From Gluconacetobacter johannae (lineage in GTDB: Bacteria > Pseudomonadota > Alphaproteobacteria > Acetobacterales > Acetobacteraceae): a stretch of DNA of 64,000 nt. Made by a program: the position numbers and the translations under genes. The stretch covers positions 43,515 through 107,514 of the forward strand of contig NZ_BAQK01000025.1 in the NCBI RefSeq assembly GCF_025994435.1, written 5' to 3'. Shown in pieces: positions 24,468 through 32,941 of the stretch; positions within the stretch are counted from its first letter, which is position 1, and each line of letters opens with the position of its first letter. The notes below the pieces were generated by a model, which made no database searches, was not told the origin of the DNA, and saw only the letters and a program-made list of their open reading frames with translations.

Positions 24468-25313
24468 CTAGGCAAGGGCGCTCCCGTCGCGCAGCACCGA
24501 TGTCGCACGAGGGGTAAAACGGCCGTCCTCCTCGTGCAGGACCAGGCCGGGCAGGATGGCGGCGTCGCCTTTCGATCCGATTCGTCCTTGCACCAGTACG
24601 ATCCGGGCTGCCCGCCCGGCCTTGGGCCAGAACGGGAAGATGGAGATCGCGCCGATCCCGTGTTCACGCATGGAGGCAACCGCTACGTCATGAAGGGCGG
24701 CCGGCAGGGCGAGCGTCAGCGTGCCGCGACGGCGGACCTGCCGCCCCAGGCTGCCGACCCAGGCGGCGATGGTCTCGGCGGACGCGAGGCGGCGCGCCAG
24801 GTCCCGCCGCGCGTCGGGCGAGGCGGTGGCGTCGTGGCGATGCCAGGGCGGATTGGCGAAGGCGTGGTCGAACCATCCCCCCTCGGGCGGGAACATGGCA
24901 AGGGTGGACAGGGTCGTCGGCAGGGCGGGCAGGGTGGTCCGCGCGACATGCAGGCGGTCGAACCCGTTATCGGCGAAATTGGCCTGCGCCAGTCCGGCGG
25001 TCGGGAGGTCGTGTTCAAGTCCCACCCCCGTCACCTCGGCGACCCGATGGGCAAGGCACATCAGGCCCGCGCCGGCGCCGCACCCGCCTTCCAGAACCCG
25101 GTCCCCGGGGCGCGCGGGGACATGCGCCGCCATCAGGACAGGTTCCAGGCCCGTGCGGTATCCCTGCCGGAACTGCCGGTAGCGAATACGGCCGTCCAGC
25201 AGGCTTCCCGCCGTGGTCGCCTCGCACCCCGGCTTGTCCGCCGGGCATGCCTGATCCGGCGGGATCTCATCTATCGTGTCCTTCGGCTTGACCGTCATTC
25301 CTGCGCCGCTCAT
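24468..25313 (-). CDS. TrmN6-like (YfiC/COG4123) SAM-dependent methyltransferase
   Basis: About 281 residues. The SAM-binding motif I is VLEGGCGAGAG, and the adenine-N6 signature NPPW (FANPPWHRHD) takes the place of NPPY. This fits the family that methylates A37 of tRNA1(Val) in E. coli, although many alphaproteobacterial members have no tested substrate. It is divergent from the polyprenyl diphosphate synthase gene, a pairing common in alphaproteobacteria, and convergent with nrdB. The start at 25313 has no strong ribosome site; 25298 is the alternative. Confidence 0.8.
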   Translation of the reverse strand: MSGAGMTVKPKDTIDEIPPDQACPADKPGCEATTAGSLLDGRIRYRQFRQGYRTGLEPVLMAAHVPARPGDRVLEGGCGAGAGLMCLAHRVAEVTGVGLEHDLPTAGLAQANFADNGFDRLHVARTTLPALPTTLSTLAMFPPEGGWFDHAFANPPWHRHDATASPDARRDLARRLASAETIAAWVGSLGRQVRRRGTLTLALPAALHDVAVASMREHGIGAISIFPFWPKAGRAARIVLVQGRIGSKGDAAILPGLVLHEEDGRFTPRATSVLRDGSALA

Positions 25314-25428
25314 ATGTTCAGCAGACCAATCCTACGGAGCCGGGGAGTTTAACCTTTTGGGCGTTGCAGTCACCCTGCCGGAATCCGAACGAACCGCAAG
25401 CGCGAAAGACAAAGGGGCGACCAATCCG

Positions 25429-26433
25429 ATGGCGGACGGAACGGAAGCGGCGCTGCGGGAATTGTCGGACTATCTTGGCGACGATATGGCGGCATGCAAC
25501 CGCGCGATCGTCGAACGGATGGACAGCCCGGTTGCCCTGATCCCGCAGCTTGCCGCCCATCTGGTCGCGGCGGGCGGCAAGCGCCTGCGTCCGCTGCTGA
25601 CCCTGGCATCGGCGCGCCTGTGCGGATACGAGCCCGGACCGACTCGCCAGCGCCATGTCTCCCTCGCCGCCTGCGTCGAATTCATTCATACGGCGACCCT
25701 GCTGCACGACGACGTGGTCGACGACAGCCTGCTGCGGCGCGGCCTGGCCAGCGCCAATGCGGTGTTCGGCAACAAGGCGTCGGTCCTGGTGGGCGATTTC
25801 CTGTTTGCCCGCTCGTTCCAGCTGATGACCGACGACGGGTCGCTGAAAGTCATGGCCATCCTGTCCTCGGCGTCCGCGACGATCGCCGAGGGCGAAGTCC
25901 TGCAGATGTCGACCCAGAATGACCTGTCGACGTCGATCGAACAGTATCTGGAGGTCATTCACGGCAAGACCGCGGCCCTGTTCGCCGCTGCGTGTCGTGT
26001 CGGCGCGGTCGTCGCGGGTCGGCCCGAGGCCGAGGAACTGGCGCTTGAATCCTACGGCACCAACCTGGGCATGGCTTTCCAGCTGGTCGATGACGCGCTG
26101 GATTATGCCGCCGACCAGGCGATCCTGGGCAAGACGGTCGGGGACGATTTCCGCGAAGGCAAGATCACCCTGCCCATCCTGGCGGCCTACGCCGCCGGCA
26201 GCGACGAGGACCGGATCTTCTGGCGCCGCGTCATCGAGGACAGCGAGCAGAGCCCGGAAGACCTGGATCGGGCCCTGTCGCTGATCGAGGCCACCAATGC
26301 GATCGAGACCACGCTGAGTCGTGCCGCCGTCTACGCGCAGGCGGCACGCGACGCGCTGGAGATCTTCCCCGAAAGCCGTCTGCGCCGCCTGTTGCAGGAT
26401 ACGGCCGGCTACACCGTCAGCCGTGCCCGCTAG
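25429..26433 (+). CDS. Polyprenyl diphosphate synthase (octa/decaprenyl type)
   Basis: 334 residues from the ATG at 25429. An upstream TTG at 25357 has a better-spaced GGGGAG, but codon use between the two is not strongly coding. Both Asp-rich motifs of trans-prenyltransferases are present: LLHDDVVDDSLLRRG (first, with the preceding GGKRLRP) and QLVDDALDY (second). Small residues before the first motif and overall similarity suggest the long-chain enzyme that makes the ubiquinone side chain. Acetic acid bacteria use Q9 or Q10, and the chain length cannot be read from sequence. murI follows 53 bases later on the same strand. Confidence 0.92.
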   Translation: MADGTEAALRELSDYLGDDMAACNRAIVERMDSPVALIPQLAAHLVAAGGKRLRPLLTLASARLCGYEPGPTRQRHVSLAACVEFIHTATLLHDDVVDDSLLRRGLASANAVFGNKASVLVGDFLFARSFQLMTDDGSLKVMAILSSASATIAEGEVLQMSTQNDLSTSIEQYLEVIHGKTAALFAAACRVGAVVAGRPEAEELALESYGTNLGMAFQLVDDALDYAADQAILGKTVGDDFREGKITLPILAAYAAGSDEDRIFWRRVIEDSEQSPEDLDRALSLIEATNAIETTLSRAAVYAQAARDALEIFPESRLRRLLQDTAGYTVSRAR

Positions 26434-26486
26434 GGCACGCCGCGATCGTCGGAACACGTTTCTTCAAACGGACCCGCGACCCGCGC

Positions 26487-27284
26487 ATGGCTGACCGTCG
26501 TCCCATCCTCTTTTTCGATTCGGGCGTCGGCGGGCTGTCGGTCCTTGCCCCCACGCGTGCCCTGCTGCCGCGCGCCCCTATCGTCTATGTGGCCGACAAT
26601 GCCTTCTTTCCCTACGGCCTGAAATCCGAGGCCGAGATCGCCGGCCGCGTTCCCGCCCTGCTGGGCCGGCTGGCGGCGCATTATCGTCCCCGTCTGGTCG
26701 TCAATGCCTGCAACACCGCCTGCACCATCGCGCTGGGGACGATGCGGGCGGTGCTGGACCTGCCCGTGGTCGGGACCGTGCCCGCGATCCGTCCCGCGGC
26801 GCTGGCCTCCCGCACCCGTGTGATCGGGGTGCTGGGCACCGAGGCCACGGTGCGCCAGCCCTATGTGGACCGGCTGAGTGCCGATTATGCCGCCGATTGC
26901 GTGGTCCTGCGCCATGGCTCGGCGCGGCTGGTCGAACTGGCCGAGGCCCATCTTCGCGGCGAGGAGACGCCCGACGATGCCTATCGCGAGGTCCTGGCCG
27001 GCCTGCTTGGCCAGCCGGATGGCGCGTCCATCGACACGATCGTCCTGGCCTGCACCCATTTTCCGCTGGTCGCCGATCGCCTGATCGCCGTCGCTCCGCG
27101 CCCGCTGGCCTTCGTCGATGGGGGCGCCGGCATCGCGCGTCGCGTGGCCTACCTGACCCAGGGGCAGTCCTGGCCTGATGATCCCCCGCCGGGGGTTGCC
27201 GTTTTCACCGGCCCCTTCGCGCCGACTGCCGCCTTTCGGGGCAGTCTGGCGCGTTTTGGGCTGACTGTGTTCGAGCGGTTCTGA
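26487..27284 (+). CDS. murI: Glutamate racemase
   Basis: 265 residues. It makes D-glutamate for peptidoglycan. The two catalytic cysteines are C75 in NACNTA and C189 in LACTHFPL. The N-terminal DSGVGGLSVL and the YVADNAFFPYG segment are family hallmarks. It lies downstream of the polyprenyl synthase and ends 13 bases from the convergent pyrE stop. Confidence 0.95.
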   Translation: MADRRPILFFDSGVGGLSVLAPTRALLPRAPIVYVADNAFFPYGLKSEAEIAGRVPALLGRLAAHYRPRLVVNACNTACTIALGTMRAVLDLPVVGTVPAIRPAALASRTRVIGVLGTEATVRQPYVDRLSADYAADCVVLRHGSARLVELAEAHLRGEETPDDAYREVLAGLLGQPDGASIDTIVLACTHFPLVADRLIAVAPRPLAFVDGGAGIARRVAYLTQGQSWPDDPPPGVAVFTGPFAPTAAFRGSLARFGLTVFERF

Positions 27285-27297
27285 AAGCCCAGGCGGA

Positions 27298-28056
27298 TCA
27301 CCCCTGGGCTTGTGCGCCTTTGAACGCGAGGGCCTCTTCGGCGCTGCCGACGCCCCCGTGGCGCGCGGACCACCCGCAGGGGTCTTCCAGGAAGCGCCGG
27401 ACTTCGGCCGCGGCTTTTTCCGAGAAATAGGGCCGCCCCGCACAGGCTTCCAGCACGTCCCACCAGGTGCACAGGGCATGCAACGAGATGTTCATGTCCG
27501 CCAGGGTGCGATGCGCGCCGGGAAACACGCCGTAGAAGAAGACCACGAACGTATGATCCACGATCGCCCCGGCGTCGCGCAGCGCCTTGGCGAACCGGAC
27601 CTTGGACGACCCGTCCGTCGTCAGGTCCTCGACCAGCAGGGTACGCATGCCTTCGGGCACGTCGCCCTCGATCTGGGCGTTGCGGCCGAAACCCTTGGGC
27701 TTCTTGCGGACATAGGCCATGGGCGCCATCATCCGGTCGGCGATCCAGGCGGCAAAGGGAATGCCGGCGGTTTCGCCGCCGACCACGGCGTCGATGCTTT
27801 CATAGCCCACATGACGCCCGATCTTCTCGACGCCCAGTTCGACGATCTTGGCGCGGGCGCGCGGGAAGAAAATGATGCGCCGGCAATCGATATAGACCGG
27901 CGATTTCCACCCCGACGTCAGGGTGTACGGCTCCTCGGGTCGGAAATTGACGGCCTTGATTTCGAGCAGCAACTTGGCCGTCGTCAGGGCGGCGTCCCGG
28001 TCCCAGGCTGTGGAGCCCGTCGAGAGGCCCGCCCCGTTTCCTGTCATGTCGCTCAT
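27298..28056 (-). CDS. pyrE: Orotate phosphoribosyltransferase
   Basis: 252 residues. It converts orotate and PRPP to OMP in pyrimidine synthesis. The PRPP-binding loop is TLLVEDLTTDGSSKVRFA. Earlier it shows the KAVNFRPEEPYTLTSGWKSP start, the YIDCR element and the GGETAGIPFA strand, all typical of the roughly 230-residue alphaproteobacterial form. The ATG at 28056 has GGAG at a slightly long distance. Confidence 0.95.
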   Translation of the reverse strand: MSDMTGNGAGLSTGSTAWDRDAALTTAKLLLEIKAVNFRPEEPYTLTSGWKSPVYIDCRRIIFFPRARAKIVELGVEKIGRHVGYESIDAVVGGETAGIPFAAWIADRMMAPMAYVRKKPKGFGRNAQIEGDVPEGMRTLLVEDLTTDGSSKVRFAKALRDAGAIVDHTFVVFFYGVFPGAHRTLADMNISLHALCTWWDVLEACAGRPYFSEKAAAEVRRFLEDPCGWSARHGGVGSAEEALAFKGAQAQG

Positions 28057-28274
28057 GCCGCCTGTATCTCCGGATTATTACGTGACTGGTGGATGAGGCT
28101 TAGCGGGAACAGGCTGGAAAATCCATGCTCCGGGAAAGGTCGGGCAGGGGATGCTGCTGCTTCTCGGGCGGAAATGGGAAGCGTGGTCCTGCGGCAGGGG
28201 TTTTCCTTGCCTGCATAGGGTGAAGACGCTATCATTACGTAATTGCAAATCGTTCGCAAATGAGGGTGAGAGCA

Positions 28275-28514
28275 GTGGATGTCGAGACCGGCAGGATTGT
28301 GCGGAATTGCGAGCGTGCGGTGGTGACCGCCTATCAGGAGCTGCGCGACGTTGGGACCGGCGACATGTCGGCATTCCATGCGTGTACGACCCTGTACCGG
28401 ATCCACCATCCCGAATCCTCGTTGAACGAGGCGCGGCGTCTGGTGTCCGAATGGATCGACCATCATGTCATCCGCCGCGACCAGGGGCCGACGGCGGGAT
28501 GCCTGTGCGATTGA
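28275..28514 (+). CDS. Small conserved-looking protein, function unknown
   Basis: About 79 residues from the GTG at 28275, preceded by GAGGG eight bases upstream; an ATG at 28260 is the alternative. The product MDVETGRIVRNC ... CLCD is soluble and mostly helical, with a charged surface and a His-rich patch (IDHHVI). I recognise no domain. It lies alone in the gap between pyrE (divergent) and a convergent small membrane protein. Composition and ribosome site favour a real gene, but I could not confirm homologues. Confidence 0.5.
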   Translation: MDVETGRIVRNCERAVVTAYQELRDVGTGDMSAFHACTTLYRIHHPESSLNEARRLVSEWIDHHVIRRDQGPTAGCLCD

Positions 28515-28552
28515 TTGGGGCGGCGCGCTTTACCGCCTGAACGCGACCTGCT

Positions 28553-28786
28553 CTACAAACCACGCCAACGCCACTCACCGTCTGTTTTGGCGTAAACCAA
28601 CGCCACAAAGCCTGCCAGCAGGACGCCATCGGCGATCCATCGCCCCACGCCGCGAAGACTGAGCGTCGCGGCGAGGAAGACGACGACGAAAATCGCCGTT
28701 GCAAGCCATCCCTGCCATGAGGCAGGCGATGCGCCGTAGCCGAATGTCTTGGGTTTGAACCAGGCCCGGTTCGGAATTTTTTCCAT
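28553..28786 (-). CDS. Small two-helix membrane protein
   Basis: 77 residues. MEKIPNRAWFKPKTFGYG is followed by two hydrophobic helices (WLATAIFVVVFLAATLSL and GVLLAGFVALVYA) and a short basic tail. The N-terminal WFKPKTFGYG...SWQGW pattern recurs in small uncharacterised alphaproteobacterial membrane proteins as far as I recall. AGGGA lies seven bases before the ATG on the minus strand. It is downstream of gltA, beyond the terminator at 28859-28891. The function is unknown. Confidence 0.7.
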   Translation of the reverse strand: MEKIPNRAWFKPKTFGYGASPASWQGWLATAIFVVVFLAATLSLRGVGRWIADGVLLAGFVALVYAKTDGEWRWRGL

Positions 28787-28858
28787 GTTCAGTCCCTATC
28801 CGGATCGTTGGCGTCGATAGCCGATATTCTGCCGCTTGCCCTCATCTATTGGACAGAC

Positions 28859-28891
28859 AAAAAAGCCGGCCCCCAAAGGGGGCCGGCTTTT
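28859..28891. terminator. Strong rho-independent terminator of gltA
   Basis: A perfect 10-pair stem GCCGGCCCCC / GGGGGCCGGC (28865-28874 and 28878-28887) with loop AAA is flanked by six As (28859-28864) and four Ts (28888-28891). Read on the minus strand it ends in six Ts, so it terminates gltA, whose stop codon is about 50 bases upstream. It also works partly in the plus direction. Confidence 0.9.
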
Positions 28892-28938
28892 CCGCCGAAG
28901 GGGTGGCGTTGCCGCCAGCCCCATGGTGGAATGTGCGC

Positions 28939-30237
28939 TCAGCCGCGCTGGTCGTAGGACGGGAAGTCGCGCTGGGGGGAGCCGGTGTAAAGCTGGCGCG
29001 GACGGCCGATGCGCTGGCCGGGTTCCTCGATCATTTCCTTCCACTGGCTGATCCAGCCGACGGTGCGGGCGACGGCGAACAGGACGGTGAACATGCTGGT
29101 GGGAATGCCCATCGCCTTCAGGATGATCCCCGAATAGAAATCGACGTTCGGATACAGGCTGCGCTTGACGAAATATTCGTCGTGGATGGCGATCTTTTCC
29201 AGTTCGATCGCCAGGTCCAGCAAGGGGTCGTCCTTGATGCCGAGTTCACTCAGGACCTCGTGGCAGGTCGCCTGCATGATCTTCGCCCGGGGGTCGAAGT
29301 TCTTGTAGACGCGGTGACCGAATCCCATCAGCCGCACGCCGCTGTTCTTGTCCTTCACCTTGGAGATGAAGTCGGGAATATTGTCCTTGCTGCCGATCTC
29401 GGCCAGCATCTTCAGCACGGCCTCGTTGGCGCCGCCGTGGGCGGGCCCCCACAGGGCGGCGATGCCGGCGGCGATACAGGCGAACGGATTGGCGCCCGTC
29501 GAACCCGCCAGACGCACCGTCGAGGTCGAGGCATTCTGTTCGTGGTCGGCATGCAGGATCAGGATCCGGTCCATCGCGCGCGCCAGGACGGGGTTGACCA
29601 CGTACGGCTCGGACGGATGCGCGAACATCATCGACAGGAAGTTTTCGGCATAGTTCAGGTCGTTGCGCGGATATACGAACGCTTCGCCCTGCGTGTATTT
29701 ATAGGCCCAGGCCGCGATCGTCGGCAGCTTGGCGATCAGGCGCATCGCCGACAGTTCGCGGCTGGCGGCGTTCGAGATGTCGGTGCCTTCGTGATAGAAG
29801 GCCGACAGGGCGCCGACGGTGCCGCACAGGATCGCCATCGGATGGGCGTCGCGGCGGAAGCCATTGAAGAAATTCCGGATCTGCTCGTGCAGCAGCGTAT
29901 GCGACTTGATGGTGGAGACGAACGCATCGTTCTGTGCCCGGGTCGGCAGTTCGCCGTTCAGCAGCAGGTGCGCGACCTCCATGAACGTCGCCTGTTCGGC
30001 AAGCTGCGAGATCGGATACCCGCGATGCAGCAGCACGCCCTTGCCGCCGTCGATGAACGTGATCTTGCTCTCGCACGACGCCGTTTCGCCATAACCCGGA
30101 TCGAACGTGAAGACGCCGAGGTCGGCGGCGATCTTGCGGATATCCAGGACGTCCGGTCCCAGCACCCCGGACAGGACCGGCAGACTGGCGGTTTTGCCTT
30201 CCAGCGAGACGGTGGCCACTTTTCCTGACTCGGTCAT
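28939..30237 (-). CDS. gltA: Citrate synthase
   Basis: 432 residues, the Gram-negative hexameric type (AarA in Acetobacter aceti). It condenses acetyl-CoA and oxaloacetate. Catalytic residues are seen in WGPAHGGANEAV (His), GFGHRVYKN (His) and VDFYSG (Asp). The start is the ATG at 30237 with AGAGGAGAG upstream. It is the first enzyme of the acetate-oxidising cycle in which AarC, encoded 2.7 kb away on the other strand, replaces succinyl-CoA synthetase. A strong terminator follows. A candidate promoter lies about 150 bases upstream. Confidence 0.97.
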   Translation of the reverse strand: MTESGKVATVSLEGKTASLPVLSGVLGPDVLDIRKIAADLGVFTFDPGYGETASCESKITFIDGGKGVLLHRGYPISQLAEQATFMEVAHLLLNGELPTRAQNDAFVSTIKSHTLLHEQIRNFFNGFRRDAHPMAILCGTVGALSAFYHEGTDISNAASRELSAMRLIAKLPTIAAWAYKYTQGEAFVYPRNDLNYAENFLSMMFAHPSEPYVVNPVLARAMDRILILHADHEQNASTSTVRLAGSTGANPFACIAAGIAALWGPAHGGANEAVLKMLAEIGSKDNIPDFISKVKDKNSGVRLMGFGHRVYKNFDPRAKIMQATCHEVLSELGIKDDPLLDLAIELEKIAIHDEYFVKRSLYPNVDFYSGIILKAMGIPTSMFTVLFAVARTVGWISQWKEMIEEPGQRIGRPRQLYTGSPQRDFPSYDQRG

Positions 30238-30377
30238 CAAACTCTCCTCTTGGTCGTTCGCCGCCTTCTGGTGCGACAGATCTCATCCCAAACCTGCGGG
30301 CACCCTGTCCTCTGCGTGACAGTTCGTCGCGTGGCCCACTGATGCGCCCCCGTTCGGGGACGGCAGGCATGCGCCCG

Positions 30378-30406
30378 AGATAAGGACGAAACGACAAATG
30401 TGGCAA
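30378..30406 (-). promoter_or_regulatory. Candidate gltA promoter
   Basis: On the minus strand TTGCCA (30406-30401) is followed after 17 bases by TTATCT (30383-30378), about 140 bases before the gltA start. The -35 is good and the -10 is weak. The 197-base gap between the SixA-like gene and gltA supports a separate promoter. Confidence 0.3.
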
Positions 30407-30434
30407 CTCCGCCGACGCGGGGTCCGTCATGCCG

Positions 30435-30992
30435 TCAGGCGCATAGCACCAGGGAAAGAACGGCCCGTTTTGCAGCCAGTTCGTGCCAGGGACCGTGGAT
30501 CCGGAAACAGGCGACGGACGCGGTGGGAAAACCCCGGCTCAGGATGGATTTGTCCGGGTCATCGATGGCTCGTCCCGCCAGGTCCAGGACCAGATGATAC
30601 AGGTCCGGATTGTGGCCTATTACCATGATATTATTAAACATATCTGGGATCAGCCGAATGATGTCGAGGATGGTGTCCGGACCCGATTCATAAAGGCCGG
30701 CCTCTTGCGCGACGGTGGGGGCCGGGGCGGCGGGGAAGGGGCCCAGGGCGGTATAGGTCTCGCTGGAGCGGATGGCCGGGCTGACCAGGACCAGGTCGGG
30801 ATGGAAGCCGATCTCGCGCAGTTGTGTTCCCCGTTGCCCCGCCTTGCGGCGTCCCGACGGCGTCAGGGGACGGGACAGGTCGCTGGCCCGGCCCAGATCG
30901 CCATGCGGGGCGTGGAAGGCCTCGGCATGGCGCATCAGGACCAGCATGCGCGCGCCCGGGGCGGTGTCACCGCGTTTGGACAGGTCCTGCAT
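30435..30992 (-). CDS. SixA-like histidine phosphatase family protein
   Basis: 185 residues. The phosphoglycerate-mutase-like fold shows the catalytic RHG-type motif LMRHAEA near residue 20. It also has SPAIRSSETY and the second catalytic His in VIGHNPDL, as in SixA phosphohistidine phosphatases. SixA removes phosphate from histidine phosphotransfer domains; the target here is unknown. Its ATG overlaps the stop of the chorismate mutase gene (TGATG). Acetobacter citrate-synthase loci are reported to carry an extra small gene (aarB) next to aarA, and this could be its counterpart. That is recollection, not proof. Confidence 0.82.
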   Translation of the reverse strand: MQDLSKRGDTAPGARMLVLMRHAEAFHAPHGDLGRASDLSRPLTPSGRRKAGQRGTQLREIGFHPDLVLVSPAIRSSETYTALGPFPAAPAPTVAQEAGLYESGPDTILDIIRLIPDMFNNIMVIGHNPDLYHLVLDLAGRAIDDPDKSILSRGFPTASVACFRIHGPWHELAAKRAVLSLVLCA

Positions 30993-31354
30993 CAGGGGGC
31001 GCCGTTTCCGTTGGTCTTACGCGCGATCGCCTCGTGATGGCGGATGACTTCCTTGATGATGAAGGCCAGGAACTTCTCGGCGAAATCGGGGTCGAGCTGC
31101 GCCGCCGCCGCGAGGTCGCGCAGCCGTCGGACCTGTCGCGCCTCACGCTCGGTATCGGCGGCCGGCATGGCGTGGCGGGCCTTCAGCTCGCCCACGGCCT
31201 GGGTGTGGCGGAATCGTTCGGCCAGCATGTAGATCAGCGCGGCGTCGATATTGTCGATGCTCCGGCGCAGCGCCAGCAGGGTTTCCCGCGCGCCTTCCTG
31301 TATGCCGCCCTGGGGGGGCGCGACTGTCGTATCGATGGCCGTGCTGTCGCTCAC
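30992..31354 (-). CDS. Chorismate mutase (AroQ type)
   Basis: 120 residues from the GTG at 31354, chosen because AGGAG lies nine bases upstream. The all-helical AroQ pattern is visible: LLALRRSIDNIDAALIYMLAERF with the substrate-binding Arg, then VGELKARHAMPAADTEREARQ, then a long final helix with EVIRHHEAIA. It converts chorismate to prephenate for Phe/Tyr synthesis. It is coupled to the SixA-like gene downstream. Confidence 0.88.
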   Translation of the reverse strand: MSDSTAIDTTVAPPQGGIQEGARETLLALRRSIDNIDAALIYMLAERFRHTQAVGELKARHAMPAADTEREARQVRRLRDLAAAAQLDPDFAEKFLAFIIKEVIRHHEAIARKTNGNGAP

Positions 31355-31406
31355 GTGAACATGCTCCTGAATGTTGATCGGCAACATCATATCATCATAC
31401 AGGTTT

Positions 31407-32264
31407 TCAGGCGTCGTCGGGCAGGTCGATCCATGCCAGATGCCCGCCCTTGCCGGCGCCGGTATCGGTAAAGACCGAATTGCCCCCCGCGCGACCCGCG
31501 CGAACCCACGGGCGCCCGTCCGTCGAGCGCCGGTCGTGCCCGCAATAGACAGTGTAACCCGCCGGGATATGGTCGACCCAGTTCAGGCGGCGTTCGGGGT
31601 AGCCGTCTTTCTGCATGCGTCCCGTCGTTTCGCCGAACAGCGCCCGCGACAGGACGGGGGTGACCGCGCCCAGCCCGGACGGCGGCGCTTCCGTCAGCAT
31701 CCGGGAATGAAAGCCGCCATGCACGAAGATCCGTCGCCCGAGCACCAGCCACGGCGGGGCCTGGGCGATGTCGCGCCACGCCCTGCGCCGCACGTCCTCG
31801 TTCTCCGGTGTCTCGAACTGCCGCAGCGTTTCCGTCAACGGCGCGTCGCGGCGCAGCTTGTGGCCCGCCAGCGCACGGGCCAGCTTGCGGTCGTGGTTGC
31901 CCAGGATGAACAGCCCGCGTCCCTCGTCCAGCAGGCGCTGCATCAGGCGGAACGTGCCCACGCTGTCAGGCCCATGGTCCACAAGGTCGCCCAGCTGGAT
32001 CACGAAACGGTCGGTGGCCACCGCGTGGCGAAAGGCCCGCAGGTCGCCATGGACGTCGCCCACCACCCGAATCGGGCGCCCCGCGATCAGCCGTTCGACG
32101 ACGGCGCTGTCATAGGTGGCGAGCACCGGATCAGGCGGCGCGGAGGGCGGCAGGCCGGGCGATGGCAGATCGTCGGCGGGGAAGGGCGGTGCGGGTCCGG
32201 AAGGCTGGCTGCGGTCCAATCGAATGTCCGTTTCTGGCGACAGAGGGGCGACGGCATGTTCCAT
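31407..32264 (-). CDS. Calcineurin-like (PPP-type) metallophosphatase
   Basis: About 285 residues from the ATG at 32264; the open frame extends further 5' without protein-like sequence. All dimetal phosphatase motifs are in order: GDVHGD (GDxHG), LGDLVDHGPDS (GDxxDxG), LGNHDRK (GNHD), FVHGG and YCGHD. This is the bacterial PPP Ser/Thr protein phosphatase and diadenosine tetraphosphatase-like branch. A Pro-rich N-terminal tail of about 40 residues precedes the domain. The substrate is unknown. It could oppose PrkA-like kinases, but nothing here shows it. Confidence 0.82.
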   Translation of the reverse strand: MEHAVAPLSPETDIRLDRSQPSGPAPPFPADDLPSPGLPPSAPPDPVLATYDSAVVERLIAGRPIRVVGDVHGDLRAFRHAVATDRFVIQLGDLVDHGPDSVGTFRLMQRLLDEGRGLFILGNHDRKLARALAGHKLRRDAPLTETLRQFETPENEDVRRRAWRDIAQAPPWLVLGRRIFVHGGFHSRMLTEAPPSGLGAVTPVLSRALFGETTGRMQKDGYPERRLNWVDHIPAGYTVYCGHDRRSTDGRPWVRAGRAGGNSVFTDTGAGKGGHLAWIDLPDDA

Positions 32265-32419
32265 CCCGTGACATTGGTATGGACATCCCCCTTTGCCATG
32301 TCCGCGCCGGCAAATGGTGGGCGACGCGGAAAGGGCGTGGTCCGGGATGATTGGAACAGACTGCCGCGTCAGGTCATGGGTGGACAGGAAAATAGGAACG
32401 AATTTTGCATGCCTGCCAT

Positions 32420-32743
32420 TCATTTTTGGTCGGGTAGGCCCATCCAGCCGGGATGGTTCTGTTCGATATAGGCCAGGCAGCGGTCCACGCCGCGACGCAG
32501 GACGGCGATGTCCTCGGACAGCAGCAGCATGCCCAGCGGCAGCATCCAGAGCCCCAGAAACGGAAGGATGAACAGGAAACCGCCTAGAATCAGAAGCCCG
32601 CCCGACAGCAGGCGCCAGTGCCGGCGTGATGGCACCCGCAGCCACGTCACCGCCCCGCGCAGGCGGTGCGGCGCACGCGCCAGCAGCAGGCCGATCCGGC
32701 GCTCGCGTTCGGTCGGTGCGGTCAAGACGACGGAACAGGTCAT
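32420..32743 (-). CDS. Small membrane protein with C-terminal amphipathic tail
   Basis: About 107 residues from the ATG at 32743; 32803 is an alternative start with no better ribosome site. A basic N-terminal half (LLARAPHRLRGAVTWLRVP) is followed by one long hydrophobic hairpin (LLSGGLLILGGFLFILPFLG, then LWMLPLGMLLLSEDI). The tail reads LRRGVDRCLAYIEQ and ends with PGWMG. The pattern recurs in an uncharacterised alphaproteobacterial family of roughly this size, as far as I recall. The function is unknown. It is divergent from aarC. Confidence 0.7.
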   Translation of the reverse strand: MTCSVVLTAPTERERRIGLLLARAPHRLRGAVTWLRVPSRRHWRLLSGGLLILGGFLFILPFLGLWMLPLGMLLLSEDIAVLRRGVDRCLAYIEQNHPGWMGLPDQK

Positions 32744-32941
32744 CGCTGTAACACTCTTTTGTTGTGACGCGCTGCGCGGGAAAGAGAAGAGATTGTGCGT
32801 CATATAGGAACGAGCGGGTTGGGGCCGCCAGTCAGACCAGCCGGTTGGATGCGGACCGGGACAGGCGTCGCCGCCGAACGTGGGACAGGGATTCTGCACT
32901 CTACCCACGACATAAAATGAAAAGATACGAGGAAAGGTTCC

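Noticed and set aside
25357..25428. TTG start with GGGGAG for the polyprenyl synthase
   Set aside because: The ribosome site is good but the 24 codons before the ATG at 25429 lack the strong GC third-position bias of the gene. It is mentioned as an alternative only.
31407..32264. The PPP phosphatase as partner of PrkA
   Set aside because: It is 27 kb away in an unrelated gene group; only the general kinase/phosphatase logic supports it, which is not evidence.
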